Part shown: positions 1 through 7,538 of the stretch, one piece after another
Position numbering within the stretch: the first letter of the stretch is position 1
Layout of the letters: each line of letters starts with the position of its first letter
NCBI RefSeq assembly: GCF_028869115.1
Contig: NZ_CP079800.1
Span: 2,170,001-2,234,000, forward strand
Reading direction: 5' to 3'
Source: Pseudemcibacter aquimaris
GTDB taxonomy: Bacteria; Pseudomonadota; Alphaproteobacteria; Sphingomonadales; Emcibacteraceae
Length of the DNA stretch: 64,000 bases
Position numbers and translations under genes: made by a program
The notes under the pieces: model-generated
Seen by the model: only the letters and a program-made list of their open reading frames with translations
What the model was told of the DNA's origin: nothing
Database searches by the model: none

Positions 1-648
1 TTTACACTCGCCCTTGGTGGTGAAGGACGATACATGGGTGATGTACCTTATGCCGTTTTCCTGGCACCAGGACTTATTATCATGTCAATGTTGCAAAATA
101 GTTTTGCCAACACATCATCATCGATCATCGGTTCAAAAATGCAGGGCAATATTATTGACATCCTGCTTGCACCAATCGGTGCCAAGGAAATCACAATGGC
201 TTATGCCTTTGGTGGTATGACACGCGGTCTTATGGTTGGATGTTTTGTTATGGTCGCCATGAGCATCATGACAGACGTCAGCTTTATGAACATCTGGGCG
301 ATATTATATTTCGGCATTTCCGGCACCATGATGCTTTCACTGCTTGGTATTATGACAGGGATTTGGGGCCAACGTTTTGACCAGACATCCGCCATCAATA
401 ATTTCGTGATAATGCCGCTGTCTTTTCTGTCGGGTACATTTTATTCCATCGATCGCTTAAGCGGTGTTTGGTATCAAATCAGCCAGGTTAACCCGTTCTT
501 TTATCTGATTGATGGTTTTCGTTATGGTTTCACCGGACAGGCCGAAGCAAACACAATGATTGGTGTGCTTTATATTTTGGCGATTAATGTCACATTGTGG
601 GTCTGCTGTTACAGAATGTTCAAAAGCGGTTATAAATTACGCGCGTAA
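1..648 (+). CDS. ABC-2 type transporter permease, C-terminal part (cut by window start)
   Basis: The frame is open from base 1, so only the last 215 residues are visible and the true start lies upstream. The fragment is strongly hydrophobic with about five membrane segments. Its end carries a segment I associate with COG0842 (YadH/NodJ-like) permeases: PLSFLSGTFYSI, then NPFFYLIDGFRYGF about 25 residues later. Such permeases pair with an ATPase, expected just outside the window, and export a lipid, polysaccharide or drug substrate. The substrate cannot be read from the sequence. The gene ends about 85 bp before argD with no clear terminator. Confidence 0.85.
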   Translation, partial: FTLALGGEGRYMGDVPYAVFLAPGLIIMSMLQNSFANTSSSIIGSKMQGNIIDILLAPIGAKEITMAYAFGGMTRGLMVGCFVMVAMSIMTDVSFMNIWAILYFGISGTMMLSLLGIMTGIWGQRFDQTSAINNFVIMPLSFLSGTFYSIDRLSGVWYQISQVNPFFYLIDGFRYGFTGQAEANTMIGVLYILAINVTLWVCCYRMFKSGYKLRA

Positions 649-732
649 GGTAAAAATATTACATTTTTTACTTGAATTTACGGCGAATATAGTTCAAAAG
701 ACCCTTCTTTGAACAAAATAATATGCGTCAAC

Positions 733-1929
733 ATGAGTGAAAAACAAAATAATATATCGCACGTATTGCCAACCTATTCCCGTATGAATGTAAAATTCGA
801 GCGAGGATCAGGCGCGCATTTATATGATGAAAACGGTGATGATTATGTCGATTTTGGCAGTGGCATTGCTGTGAATTTGCTTGGTCATTGCCACCCGAAA
901 ATGGTTAAGGCTTTAAAAGATCAATCTGAAAAGCTGTGGCATACATCCAACCTGTATATCATGTCGGGCCAGGAAAATCTGTCTGACAGATTAAGCAAAC
1001 TGACATTCGCGGATAAAATGTTCTTCACCAATTCCGGTGCAGAATCCGTTGAATGTGCGATTAAAATGGCGCGCCGTTATCATTACTGTACTGGCAACGT
1101 GAATAAAAATCGCATCATTACATTTGAGGGCAGCTTCCATGGCCGTACGCTGGCGACCATCGCCGCAGCCGGGTCAGCAAAGATGTTAGAAGGGTTTGGC
1201 CCTGACCTTGATGGTTTTGACAATGTGCCTTTCTATGACGATATGGCCGATGTTGAAAAGCATATTACAGATAACACTGCCGCAATCATGATTGAACCCG
1301 TTCAGGGCGAAGGCGGCATCAGAAACGTATCAGACGAAAATTTAAAAACACTGCGTAAACTGGCCGATGATAATGGCCTGCTTCTTATTTTTGATGAAGT
1401 ACAATGCGGTGTTGGCAGAACCGGTAAATTATTCGCCTATGAACATGCGGGTGTCACACCTGATATTATGGCCATTGCCAAGGGCATAGGCGGCGGTTTC
1501 CCGCTTGGTGCCTGCCTCGCGATAGAGGACGTGGCATGCCACATGACAAAAGGAACCCATGGGTCCACATATGGCGGCAACCCGCTTGCAACAGCAATGG
1601 GCAGTGCCGTTCTTGATATCATCGAAGAAGAAAAAATTCTTGATAATGTGAATGAAATGTCGGCTTACCTTTGCGATCATTTAGAAACGCTCCGACGACG
1701 ATATCCGGACATTATTGATTTGGTTCGCGGGCTTGGCCTTATGATTGGCGTAAAGCTTAAAATCGAACCACCGGTGCTCGTTAGTGCCGCACTTGAAAAT
1801 AAATTATTACTGGTGGGGGCGTCTGATAATACAGTTCGCATGTTACCGCCGCTGAATGTAACGAAAAAGGATATTGATCTTGCAATAGAACGTCTTGAAA
1901 AAAGCATCAAGCAAATCCAAAATTCATAA
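733..1929 (+). CDS. argD: Acetylornithine aminotransferase (class III PLP aminotransferase)
   Basis: Converts N-acetylglutamate semialdehyde to N-acetylornithine in arginine synthesis, in the cytoplasm. From the ATG at 733 the protein is 398 residues, the usual family length. Visible motifs are FTNSGAESVE (about 98-107), SFHGRTLA, the PLP aspartate in FDEVQCGVGRTGK (about 220-232) and the Schiff-base lysine in AIAKGIGGGFPLGA (K250). A TTG at 709 in the same frame would add eight residues, but those do not resemble the usual ArgD N-terminus, so 733 is preferred; no strong ribosome-binding site separates the two. argF follows 17 bp later, which supports ArgD over a related class III enzyme. Succinyl-diaminopimelate aminotransferase activity is possible as a side function. 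Confidence 0.93.
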   Translation: MSEKQNNISHVLPTYSRMNVKFERGSGAHLYDENGDDYVDFGSGIAVNLLGHCHPKMVKALKDQSEKLWHTSNLYIMSGQENLSDRLSKLTFADKMFFTNSGAESVECAIKMARRYHYCTGNVNKNRIITFEGSFHGRTLATIAAAGSAKMLEGFGPDLDGFDNVPFYDDMADVEKHITDNTAAIMIEPVQGEGGIRNVSDENLKTLRKLADDNGLLLIFDEVQCGVGRTGKLFAYEHAGVTPDIMAIAKGIGGGFPLGACLAIEDVACHMTKGTHGSTYGGNPLATAMGSAVLDIIEEEKILDNVNEMSAYLCDHLETLRRRYPDIIDLVRGLGLMIGVKLKIEPPVLVSAALENKLLLVGASDNTVRMLPPLNVTKKDIDLAIERLEKSIKQIQNS

Positions 1930-1946
1930 GATCAGACATAAAAACA

Positions 1947-2900
1947 ATGAGCAATCATAACTTACTAGAAAATCACAGACATTTTCTTGATATATCATCA
2001 ATCACATCTGATGATGCGGTCTATATTATTGAAAAAGCAAAAGAGTTAAAAAAAGCCTCTAAAGATATTAATATCAGTAAAGGTTTCACACATCCGGATG
2101 CGCCATTAAAAAACAAGGCGCTCGCGATGATTTTTGAAAAATCAAGCACCCGTACACGCGTGTCATTTGAAATGGCCATGCATCAGCTTGGCGGTAAATC
2201 GGTTGTGCTTCAAAATCATGATATGCAACTGGGACGCGGTGAAAGTGTTTCTGACACGGCGCAGGTCTTATCCGGTTTTGTCGATGCGATTATGTTACGC
2301 GCCAATAGCCATGATGACCTGCTTGAAATGGCGGAATATTCCAAGGTTCCAATCATCAATGCGCTGACGGATTATTCACATCCATGCCAAATCATGGCGG
2401 ATATCCTGACATTCGAGGAACATAAAGGATCCATCAAGGGTAAAAAAATCGCATGGTGCGGCGACGGCAATAACGTGGCCGTTTCATGGATCCATGCTGC
2501 GGTAAAATTTGACTGTGAACTGGCCCTTGCCTGCCCAGATGAATATGCCCCGCTGCAAAGCGTGGTTGACTGGGCCAATGAAAACGGTGGCAAAATCACA
2601 TTAACCACCGACCCTGAAGTCGCTGTAAAAGACGCCGATTGTGTCATCACCGATACATTTGTTTCTATGGGTGATGAGGACGCAAAAGAACGTCTTAAAA
2701 CGCTGGCACCATATATTGTTGATAGCGATCTAATGGTAAAAGCAGATAGTGACGCCATCTTTATGCATTGCTTACCCGCCCACCGCGGCGAAGAAGTTAC
2801 CGCAGACGTAATCGACGGGCCACAGTCCGTTATCTGGGATGAGGCCGAAAACAGGCTTCATATTCAGAAGGCAATTTTAATGTGGTGCTTTGGCAAATAA
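1947..2900 (+). CDS. argF: Ornithine carbamoyltransferase
   Basis: Transfers the carbamoyl group from carbamoyl phosphate to ornithine to give citrulline. The 317-residue length is typical. The carbamoyl-phosphate loop STRTR is at 67-71, HPCQ at about 145-148, and the ornithine-site motif HCLPAHRGEE starts at 274 with the conserved cysteine at 275. The SMG-loop appears as FVSMGDED. It lies 17 bp after argD and 18 bp before hslO, so the three are probably one transcript. No arginine-repressor box was recognised in front of the group. Confidence 0.95.
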   Translation: MSNHNLLENHRHFLDISSITSDDAVYIIEKAKELKKASKDINISKGFTHPDAPLKNKALAMIFEKSSTRTRVSFEMAMHQLGGKSVVLQNHDMQLGRGESVSDTAQVLSGFVDAIMLRANSHDDLLEMAEYSKVPIINALTDYSHPCQIMADILTFEEHKGSIKGKKIAWCGDGNNVAVSWIHAAVKFDCELALACPDEYAPLQSVVDWANENGGKITLTTDPEVAVKDADCVITDTFVSMGDEDAKERLKTLAPYIVDSDLMVKADSDAIFMHCLPAHRGEEVTADVIDGPQSVIWDEAENRLHIQKAILMWCFGK

Positions 2901-2918
2901 GCGTTTATATAGTGGCTT

Positions 2919-3839
2919 ATGAGCGAAAATGAAAAGAAATTACCATTACTGATTGATAGCTGCCTGCCTTTCCAAATCGAAGGGCAGGACATTAAAGGCC
3001 GTGTCGTGCGTCTTGGGCGCAGCGTAAATGAAATACTGACCAAGCATAATTATCCGGATCACATTGCAAAATTAATGGGCCAGAATCTTGCCTTTACAGC
3101 AATGATCGGCAGCTTGATGAAATATGACGGCATCCTTACTACACAGCTTAAGGGGGATGGCGCATTTCGTGTATTGGTTAGTGATTTTTATAAAGCAGCC
3201 GAAAATAACAACATCGGTGATATTCGCGGATATGCATCATTCGATGATGATGTGCTTGATGGTGATACACTTTCCGAAATGTTTGGTGATAATGGTTATA
3301 TGGCCATTACCATTGACCAGGGTAAATTCATGGAACGCTATCAAGGTATCGTGAAATTAGAAGGCGAGACCCTTACCGACGCGGCAGAAGAATATTTCAG
3401 AAGTTCCGAACAATTACCCACCAAAGTCATGCTTTCTTGTGAAAAAGATGATAATGGAAATTGGCATGCCGGCGCCATTATGATCCAGCATTACGCAAGA
3501 AACACGGAAGATGAACTAGGCCGTGATGAACTTGAAACAGAAGACCACTGGAACACAGCATCCGTTCTTCTGGGCAGTTTAAAACAAGAAGAACTTCTTG
3601 ATCCAAATTTAAGTTTACAAAATCTTCTTATCCGCCTTTACCATGAAAGCGGTGTGCGTATTTTTGAAGACACTCATATCAAGGCTGGTTGCAGATGTTC
3701 AGAAGAAAAAATCAGGACGGCTCTTGCCAGTATGGACCTTGCTGAATTGCAAGAAGTCGCAGAAGAGGGCACCATTACCGTCACCTGCGACTTTTGTACG
3801 ACTGATCATAAATTTGAACTCAGTAAACTGGTTCACTAA
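2919..3839 (+). CDS. hslO: Hsp33 redox-regulated holdase chaperone
   Basis: A 306-residue cytoplasmic holdase that binds unfolding proteins during oxidative stress. The C-terminal zinc switch is intact: CXC at 258/260 and CXXC at 290/293, the four cysteines that hold zinc in the reduced, inactive state. Placement directly after argF is a common alphaproteobacterial arrangement. Translation probably starts at the ATG at 2919. No terminator hairpin is evident between its stop and the convergent gene at 3849. Confidence 0.95.
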   Translation: MSENEKKLPLLIDSCLPFQIEGQDIKGRVVRLGRSVNEILTKHNYPDHIAKLMGQNLAFTAMIGSLMKYDGILTTQLKGDGAFRVLVSDFYKAAENNNIGDIRGYASFDDDVLDGDTLSEMFGDNGYMAITIDQGKFMERYQGIVKLEGETLTDAAEEYFRSSEQLPTKVMLSCEKDDNGNWHAGAIMIQHYARNTEDELGRDELETEDHWNTASVLLGSLKQEELLDPNLSLQNLLIRLYHESGVRIFEDTHIKAGCRCSEEKIRTALASMDLAELQEVAEEGTITVTCDFCTTDHKFELSKLVH

Positions 3840-3848
3840 ATTCAATTG

Positions 3849-4538
3849 TTAAATTGATTGTCCGGTATAAATCACCGCAGACATCCACACACAAACCACA
3901 CCAACGATGGATGATAGAACGACCTGACGGCGTAGTGGTGCCACTTTATCAATTTTCTGAAATTGCAAATACATTCTTAGGGCAAATCCACCCGCAAGAA
4001 ACGCCAGCGGTACGATATATTCCGGATTGCGGTGCAGGCCCGGCGCATATGAATTAATATAAATGTACCAAAGGTAATATAATCCAACCATATGGATGAT
4101 CGCCCATTTTTTGCCGAAAAATTTAACCGATGCATCATTGGACGTTAGGCCAAGTATCCAGTATGTCGCCATGCCGGAATAACCGATTACCATTTCACGT
4201 AATGTCAAAATTTCATCAAGCGGTCTTGGAATATTTGAATATGTCCATGACACCAAAAGAATGAAAATCGTTTGCGCGAATGCCGCAGAAATCCCAAGAT
4301 AGCGTCTGTTCTGAAACAGATATTTACTAAAATCATTTTTCCATACTTTCCAGAGCGGCCCCGCCCAGAATGTAAGTATAAAATAAAATAGCGCAACGCG
4401 GCTTGCGATGCGAACACGACTACGCATAGCAGCTTCTGAAAAATCCATGTTGGCAAAACTTATGGCCAAACAGCCAAATAAAAGCAGCGCCAAACCGCCG
4501 TAAACGCCATATGCGGACCTTTTTCTTACAAGTTCCAT
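3849..4538 (-). CDS. Ferric-reductase-like/MsrQ-like six-helix membrane protein with degenerate haem ligands
   Basis: A 229-residue integral membrane protein with about six hydrophobic segments. The start is set at 4538 because the GGGAGG Shine-Dalgarno lies eight bases upstream; the in-frame ATG at 4565 has none. The layout resembles the ferric-reductase/MsrQ transmembrane domain: an RRYLGI motif opening one helix, then LTSNDA and a W-AIIHMVGLYYL helix. In the family, histidines at three such positions bind haem. Here only the histidine in AIIHM is kept; the one expected after RRYLG and the last are hydrophobic or polar. It may therefore not carry the usual two b haems. Function is unknown and the family assignment is moderate. 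Confidence 0.55.
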   Translation of the reverse strand: MELVRKRSAYGVYGGLALLLFGCLAISFANMDFSEAAMRSRVRIASRVALFYFILTFWAGPLWKVWKNDFSKYLFQNRRYLGISAAFAQTIFILLVSWTYSNIPRPLDEILTLREMVIGYSGMATYWILGLTSNDASVKFFGKKWAIIHMVGLYYLWYIYINSYAPGLHRNPEYIVPLAFLAGGFALRMYLQFQKIDKVAPLRRQVVLSSIVGVVCVWMSAVIYTGQSI

Positions 4539-4745
4539 TGATAAATCCTCCCATTTATTGAACATGGCCGCTGTCCCTCAACCACAGCCAAATTCCATCA
4601 TCCTACATTTTGCTTAAGCAAATTAATTGATATGTAAAATAAACTTTAACTGAAACTATTACAGAAAGGAATAGTATCCACAACAATTTTTCGTTGTGCA
4701 CGGATTAGATAATCTAAACAGAGTAGGTAAATTAACCCATCAAAA

Positions 4746-6155
4746 TCATTCATATGCCATTGCTGGCAACGGACCAAAATAGGTTACTTCAAATGATCTC
4801 ATCGCACGCAATACGCGGCCATCCGACATTTCCGGTCCAACAATCTGCATGGAAATTGGCATGTTGTCACTGCTTAACCCACATGGCACTGATCCTGCCG
4901 GATGTCCTGTCAGGTTAAATGGATAGGTAAACTGGGTCCAGTCTGTCCAACGTTTATATTCGTCATTTTCCGGACCAGTTTCAGGAAACTCTATACCGGC
5001 ATCAAATGCTGTAATCGGCAAGGTCGGTGTAATAATCAGGTCATATTTTTCAAAAATTTCATCAATCAACACTTTATAATTTTCGCGTTCCGACATGGCA
5101 TTTTGATATTCCGCGAGGGTAAATGCATCCCCCTCTTCCGCGATTTCAACAAGGGCCGGATCGACTTTTTTCTTTTGATCCTCTGATAAGGTGCGTAATG
5201 TTCTTGAGGCGCCGGCATACCAATGCATGCGGAAGATATCCCTTGAATCCGGTAAGTCCGGATTAATACGGTCAACAACCGCCCCGAGTTTTTCAAATTT
5301 ATTAACTGCATCTGACACCACACTTGCCACTTCCTCATCCACGGGTTGGCCGTTCATGGTTTCAAGGTAAGCAATCCGAAGGCCACCAACGCCCCCTTCG
5401 ATGTTTCTTGTGAAATCTTCAAGCACATATGGTTTTGAATATGGATCACGTACATCCGGCATGGTCATGACATTCAGCATCAATGCAACATCTGTTACTG
5501 TTCTTGCCATTGGACCTGCGTGTGACAAAATTCCAAACAGACTTAACGGATATGTAGGCACGCGTGCGAACGTTGGCTTAATTCCCGGAATGCCAGTAAA
5601 GCCACATGGCATGCGTATTGAACCACCACCATCAGTACCAATATGTAATGCTCCCATACCAAGAGCCGCCGCTGCGGCTGCACCACCGCTTGAACCACCG
5701 GTTGTTTTATCCAAATTCCATGGGTTTCGGGTAATGCCGGTTTTTGGGCAATCGGTCACCCCTTTCCAACCAAATTCAGGTGTCGTCGTTTTGCCAATTA
5801 AAATAGCGCCTTCTTCACGTAAGCGCGAGACACTCGGCGCGTCAAAATCAGCAGGCGTATCATCCGTTGTGTTTGAACCGCGAAATGTAGGCCATCCTTT
5901 GGCTACCACGACATCCTTGACAGTTACGGGCACACCATCAAGCATGCCTATCGGGGCGTCATCTGCCCACCGGGCCTCTGATAATTTGGCGGCTTCCATC
6001 GCGCCGTCTTTATCGGTAAAAACAAAAGCATTAACGGATGGTTCATGACGATCAATGGCATCAAACACATCACGGATCACATCAACGGGTGAAATGGATT
6101 TATCCTGATATTTGGTTAAGAGCTCCCCTGCACTTAATAAATGTAGATCCGCCAT
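4746..6155 (-). CDS. Amidase, amidase-signature family
   Basis: A 469-residue amide hydrolase with a complete Ser-Ser-Lys triad: Lys80 in VTVKD, cis-Ser155 in GGSSGG and nucleophile Ser179 in TDGGGSIR. The 24-residue spacing between the two serines matches the family. There is no signal peptide, so it is probably cytoplasmic. A good Shine-Dalgarno (AAGGA) precedes the ATG. It is not obviously GatA, since gatB and gatC are absent. The substrate could be an acylamide, aryl amide or short peptide amide. The next gene on this strand starts about 210 bp beyond its stop. Confidence 0.9.
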   Translation of the reverse strand: MADLHLLSAGELLTKYQDKSISPVDVIRDVFDAIDRHEPSVNAFVFTDKDGAMEAAKLSEARWADDAPIGMLDGVPVTVKDVVVAKGWPTFRGSNTTDDTPADFDAPSVSRLREEGAILIGKTTTPEFGWKGVTDCPKTGITRNPWNLDKTTGGSSGGAAAAAALGMGALHIGTDGGGSIRMPCGFTGIPGIKPTFARVPTYPLSLFGILSHAGPMARTVTDVALMLNVMTMPDVRDPYSKPYVLEDFTRNIEGGVGGLRIAYLETMNGQPVDEEVASVVSDAVNKFEKLGAVVDRINPDLPDSRDIFRMHWYAGASRTLRTLSEDQKKKVDPALVEIAEEGDAFTLAEYQNAMSERENYKVLIDEIFEKYDLIITPTLPITAFDAGIEFPETGPENDEYKRWTDWTQFTYPFNLTGHPAGSVPCGLSSDNMPISMQIVGPEMSDGRVLRAMRSFEVTYFGPLPAMAYE

Positions 6156-6323
6156 ATTTTTATCCTTTTATCCACTGTACATTAAAACAAGTATAATACG
6201 GTTTTTCATTTGCTCAAGCTGCAAAATAAATTGTCATAAACTTGTCCGGAAACCATAATAATATCTGCATTAAACAAATAATATACTGATAACATCTGTA
6301 AATAAATTTATTGAGAACTCATT

Positions 6324-7460
6324 ATGTTTAAAAAAATCATTTCTAATTTTTTCATTCTTTTACTTCCTTTACTTCTTGCAGCAAATTCATTTGCAAAAGG
6401 GAAAACTGAAAATGTAATCTTAATTTCACTTGATGGTATGCGCTGGCAAGAAGTCTTTAAAGGTGTCGACAAGCGTTTTTTCGATCAAGATAAGTACATC
6501 AAGTACGGTTATACTCATGAAAACTTCAAAAATATCTATTGGGACAATGATGAAGATGAGCGCCGCAAAAAATTATTCCCTTTCATATGGAACGTTATTG
6601 GAAAGAATGGCCAACTATACGGCAATCGTGATCTCGGCAGTTACGCTGACCTTACCAACAAATTTTATTTTTCCTATCCAGGATATAATGAAATGCTAAC
6701 AGGATTTGCTGATCCCCGTATCAGTAGTAATGGAAAAATTTTAAATCCCAATAAAACTTTTCTCGAATGGCTTGATGAAAAAGCTCCATATAAAGGAAAA
6801 ACAGCCGCATTTGCATCTTGGGATGTTTTCCCATACATCATCAATCAGGAACGAAGTGATGTTTTCCTAAACTCAGATTTTGATGATATGGAAGAATTAA
6901 ATTCGCGCATTAAAGACCTTAATCAAATTCAACGCGACACCCCAAGTCCATGGGATACCGTCCGACTTGATGTGTTCACACATGAATTTGCCGTTGAATA
7001 TATGAAAGAAAAGAAACCACGTGCACTTTATATTTCATATGGTGAGACAGACGATTTTGCTCATGATGGACATTATGACCTTTACATCCACGCAGCAAAA
7101 CGCACTGATGATTTTATTAGACGCGTATGGGAATACGTTGAAAGTGACCCTCATTATGCAGGCAAAACAACATTATTAATAACCACTGACCATGGTCGTG
7201 GCTATGATTCTCTTGAAAACTGGCGCCATCACGGCGAAGGCATCTCACCTATTAATGGATCGGGCGACAGGGATGATAAGCATATTTGGATGGCTGTTAT
7301 TGGTCCGGATACACCAGCAAATGGGGAAATGAAAAACACTCAAGCAATTTTTCAAAATCAAATAGCTGCAACTTTAATGAAATTTCTTGGGCTTGAATAT
7401 CAAGGATCACACCCGGAAATAATCTCAGGAAAACCCATAAACAGCATGTTTAAAAAATAA
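6324..7460 (+). CDS. Secreted alkaline-phosphatase-superfamily hydrolase (phosphodiesterase/phosphatase-like)
   Basis: A 378-residue exported protein with a Sec signal peptide of about 24 residues ending NSFA-K. Metal-site elements of the alkaline phosphatase superfamily are visible in order: LISLDGMR (Asp37), a likely nucleophile region FSYPGYNEMLTG, TDDFAHDGHYD, TTDHGRG and HHGEG. This fits the PF01663 type I phosphodiesterase branch rather than classical PhoA. It probably hydrolyses a phosphate ester or diester in the periplasm. It converges on a TonB-dependent receptor with a shared terminator, so the two may serve one nutrient, but that is inference. Confidence 0.75.
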   Translation: MFKKIISNFFILLLPLLLAANSFAKGKTENVILISLDGMRWQEVFKGVDKRFFDQDKYIKYGYTHENFKNIYWDNDEDERRKKLFPFIWNVIGKNGQLYGNRDLGSYADLTNKFYFSYPGYNEMLTGFADPRISSNGKILNPNKTFLEWLDEKAPYKGKTAAFASWDVFPYIINQERSDVFLNSDFDDMEELNSRIKDLNQIQRDTPSPWDTVRLDVFTHEFAVEYMKEKKPRALYISYGETDDFAHDGHYDLYIHAAKRTDDFIRRVWEYVESDPHYAGKTTLLITTDHGRGYDSLENWRHHGEGISPINGSGDRDDKHIWMAVIGPDTPANGEMKNTQAIFQNQIAATLMKFLGLEYQGSHPEIISGKPINSMFKK

Positions 7461-7481
7461 ATTATTAAAAACATCTGCAAT

Positions 7482-7516
7482 AAAAAAAGGGAGGTCCAAA
7501 ACAGACCTCCCTTTTA
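7482..7516. terminator. Bidirectional intrinsic terminator
   Basis: Perfect 8-bp stem GGGAGGTC (7490-7497) / GACCTCCC (7505-7512), with an A-run before and a T-run after, so it can stop both the phosphodiesterase gene and the convergent TonB receptor gene. Confidence 0.9.
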
Positions 7517-7538
7517 TATTATCATTTATAAGCAATTC

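Noticed and set aside
709-732. TTG start eight codons upstream for argD
   Set aside because: The extra residues do not resemble ArgD N-termini and TTG is a poor start when an in-frame ATG follows at 733.
4673-4710. Small inverted repeats (ACTATT/AATAGT and CACAAC/GTTGTG) after the amidase gene
   Set aside because: The arms are only six bases and no T-run follows on the relevant strand, so a terminator call is not supported.
5401-6048. Long open frame on the plus strand opposite the amidase gene
   Set aside because: It lies wholly antisense to a gene with an intact catalytic triad, has no ribosome-binding site and a composition typical of a mirror frame.
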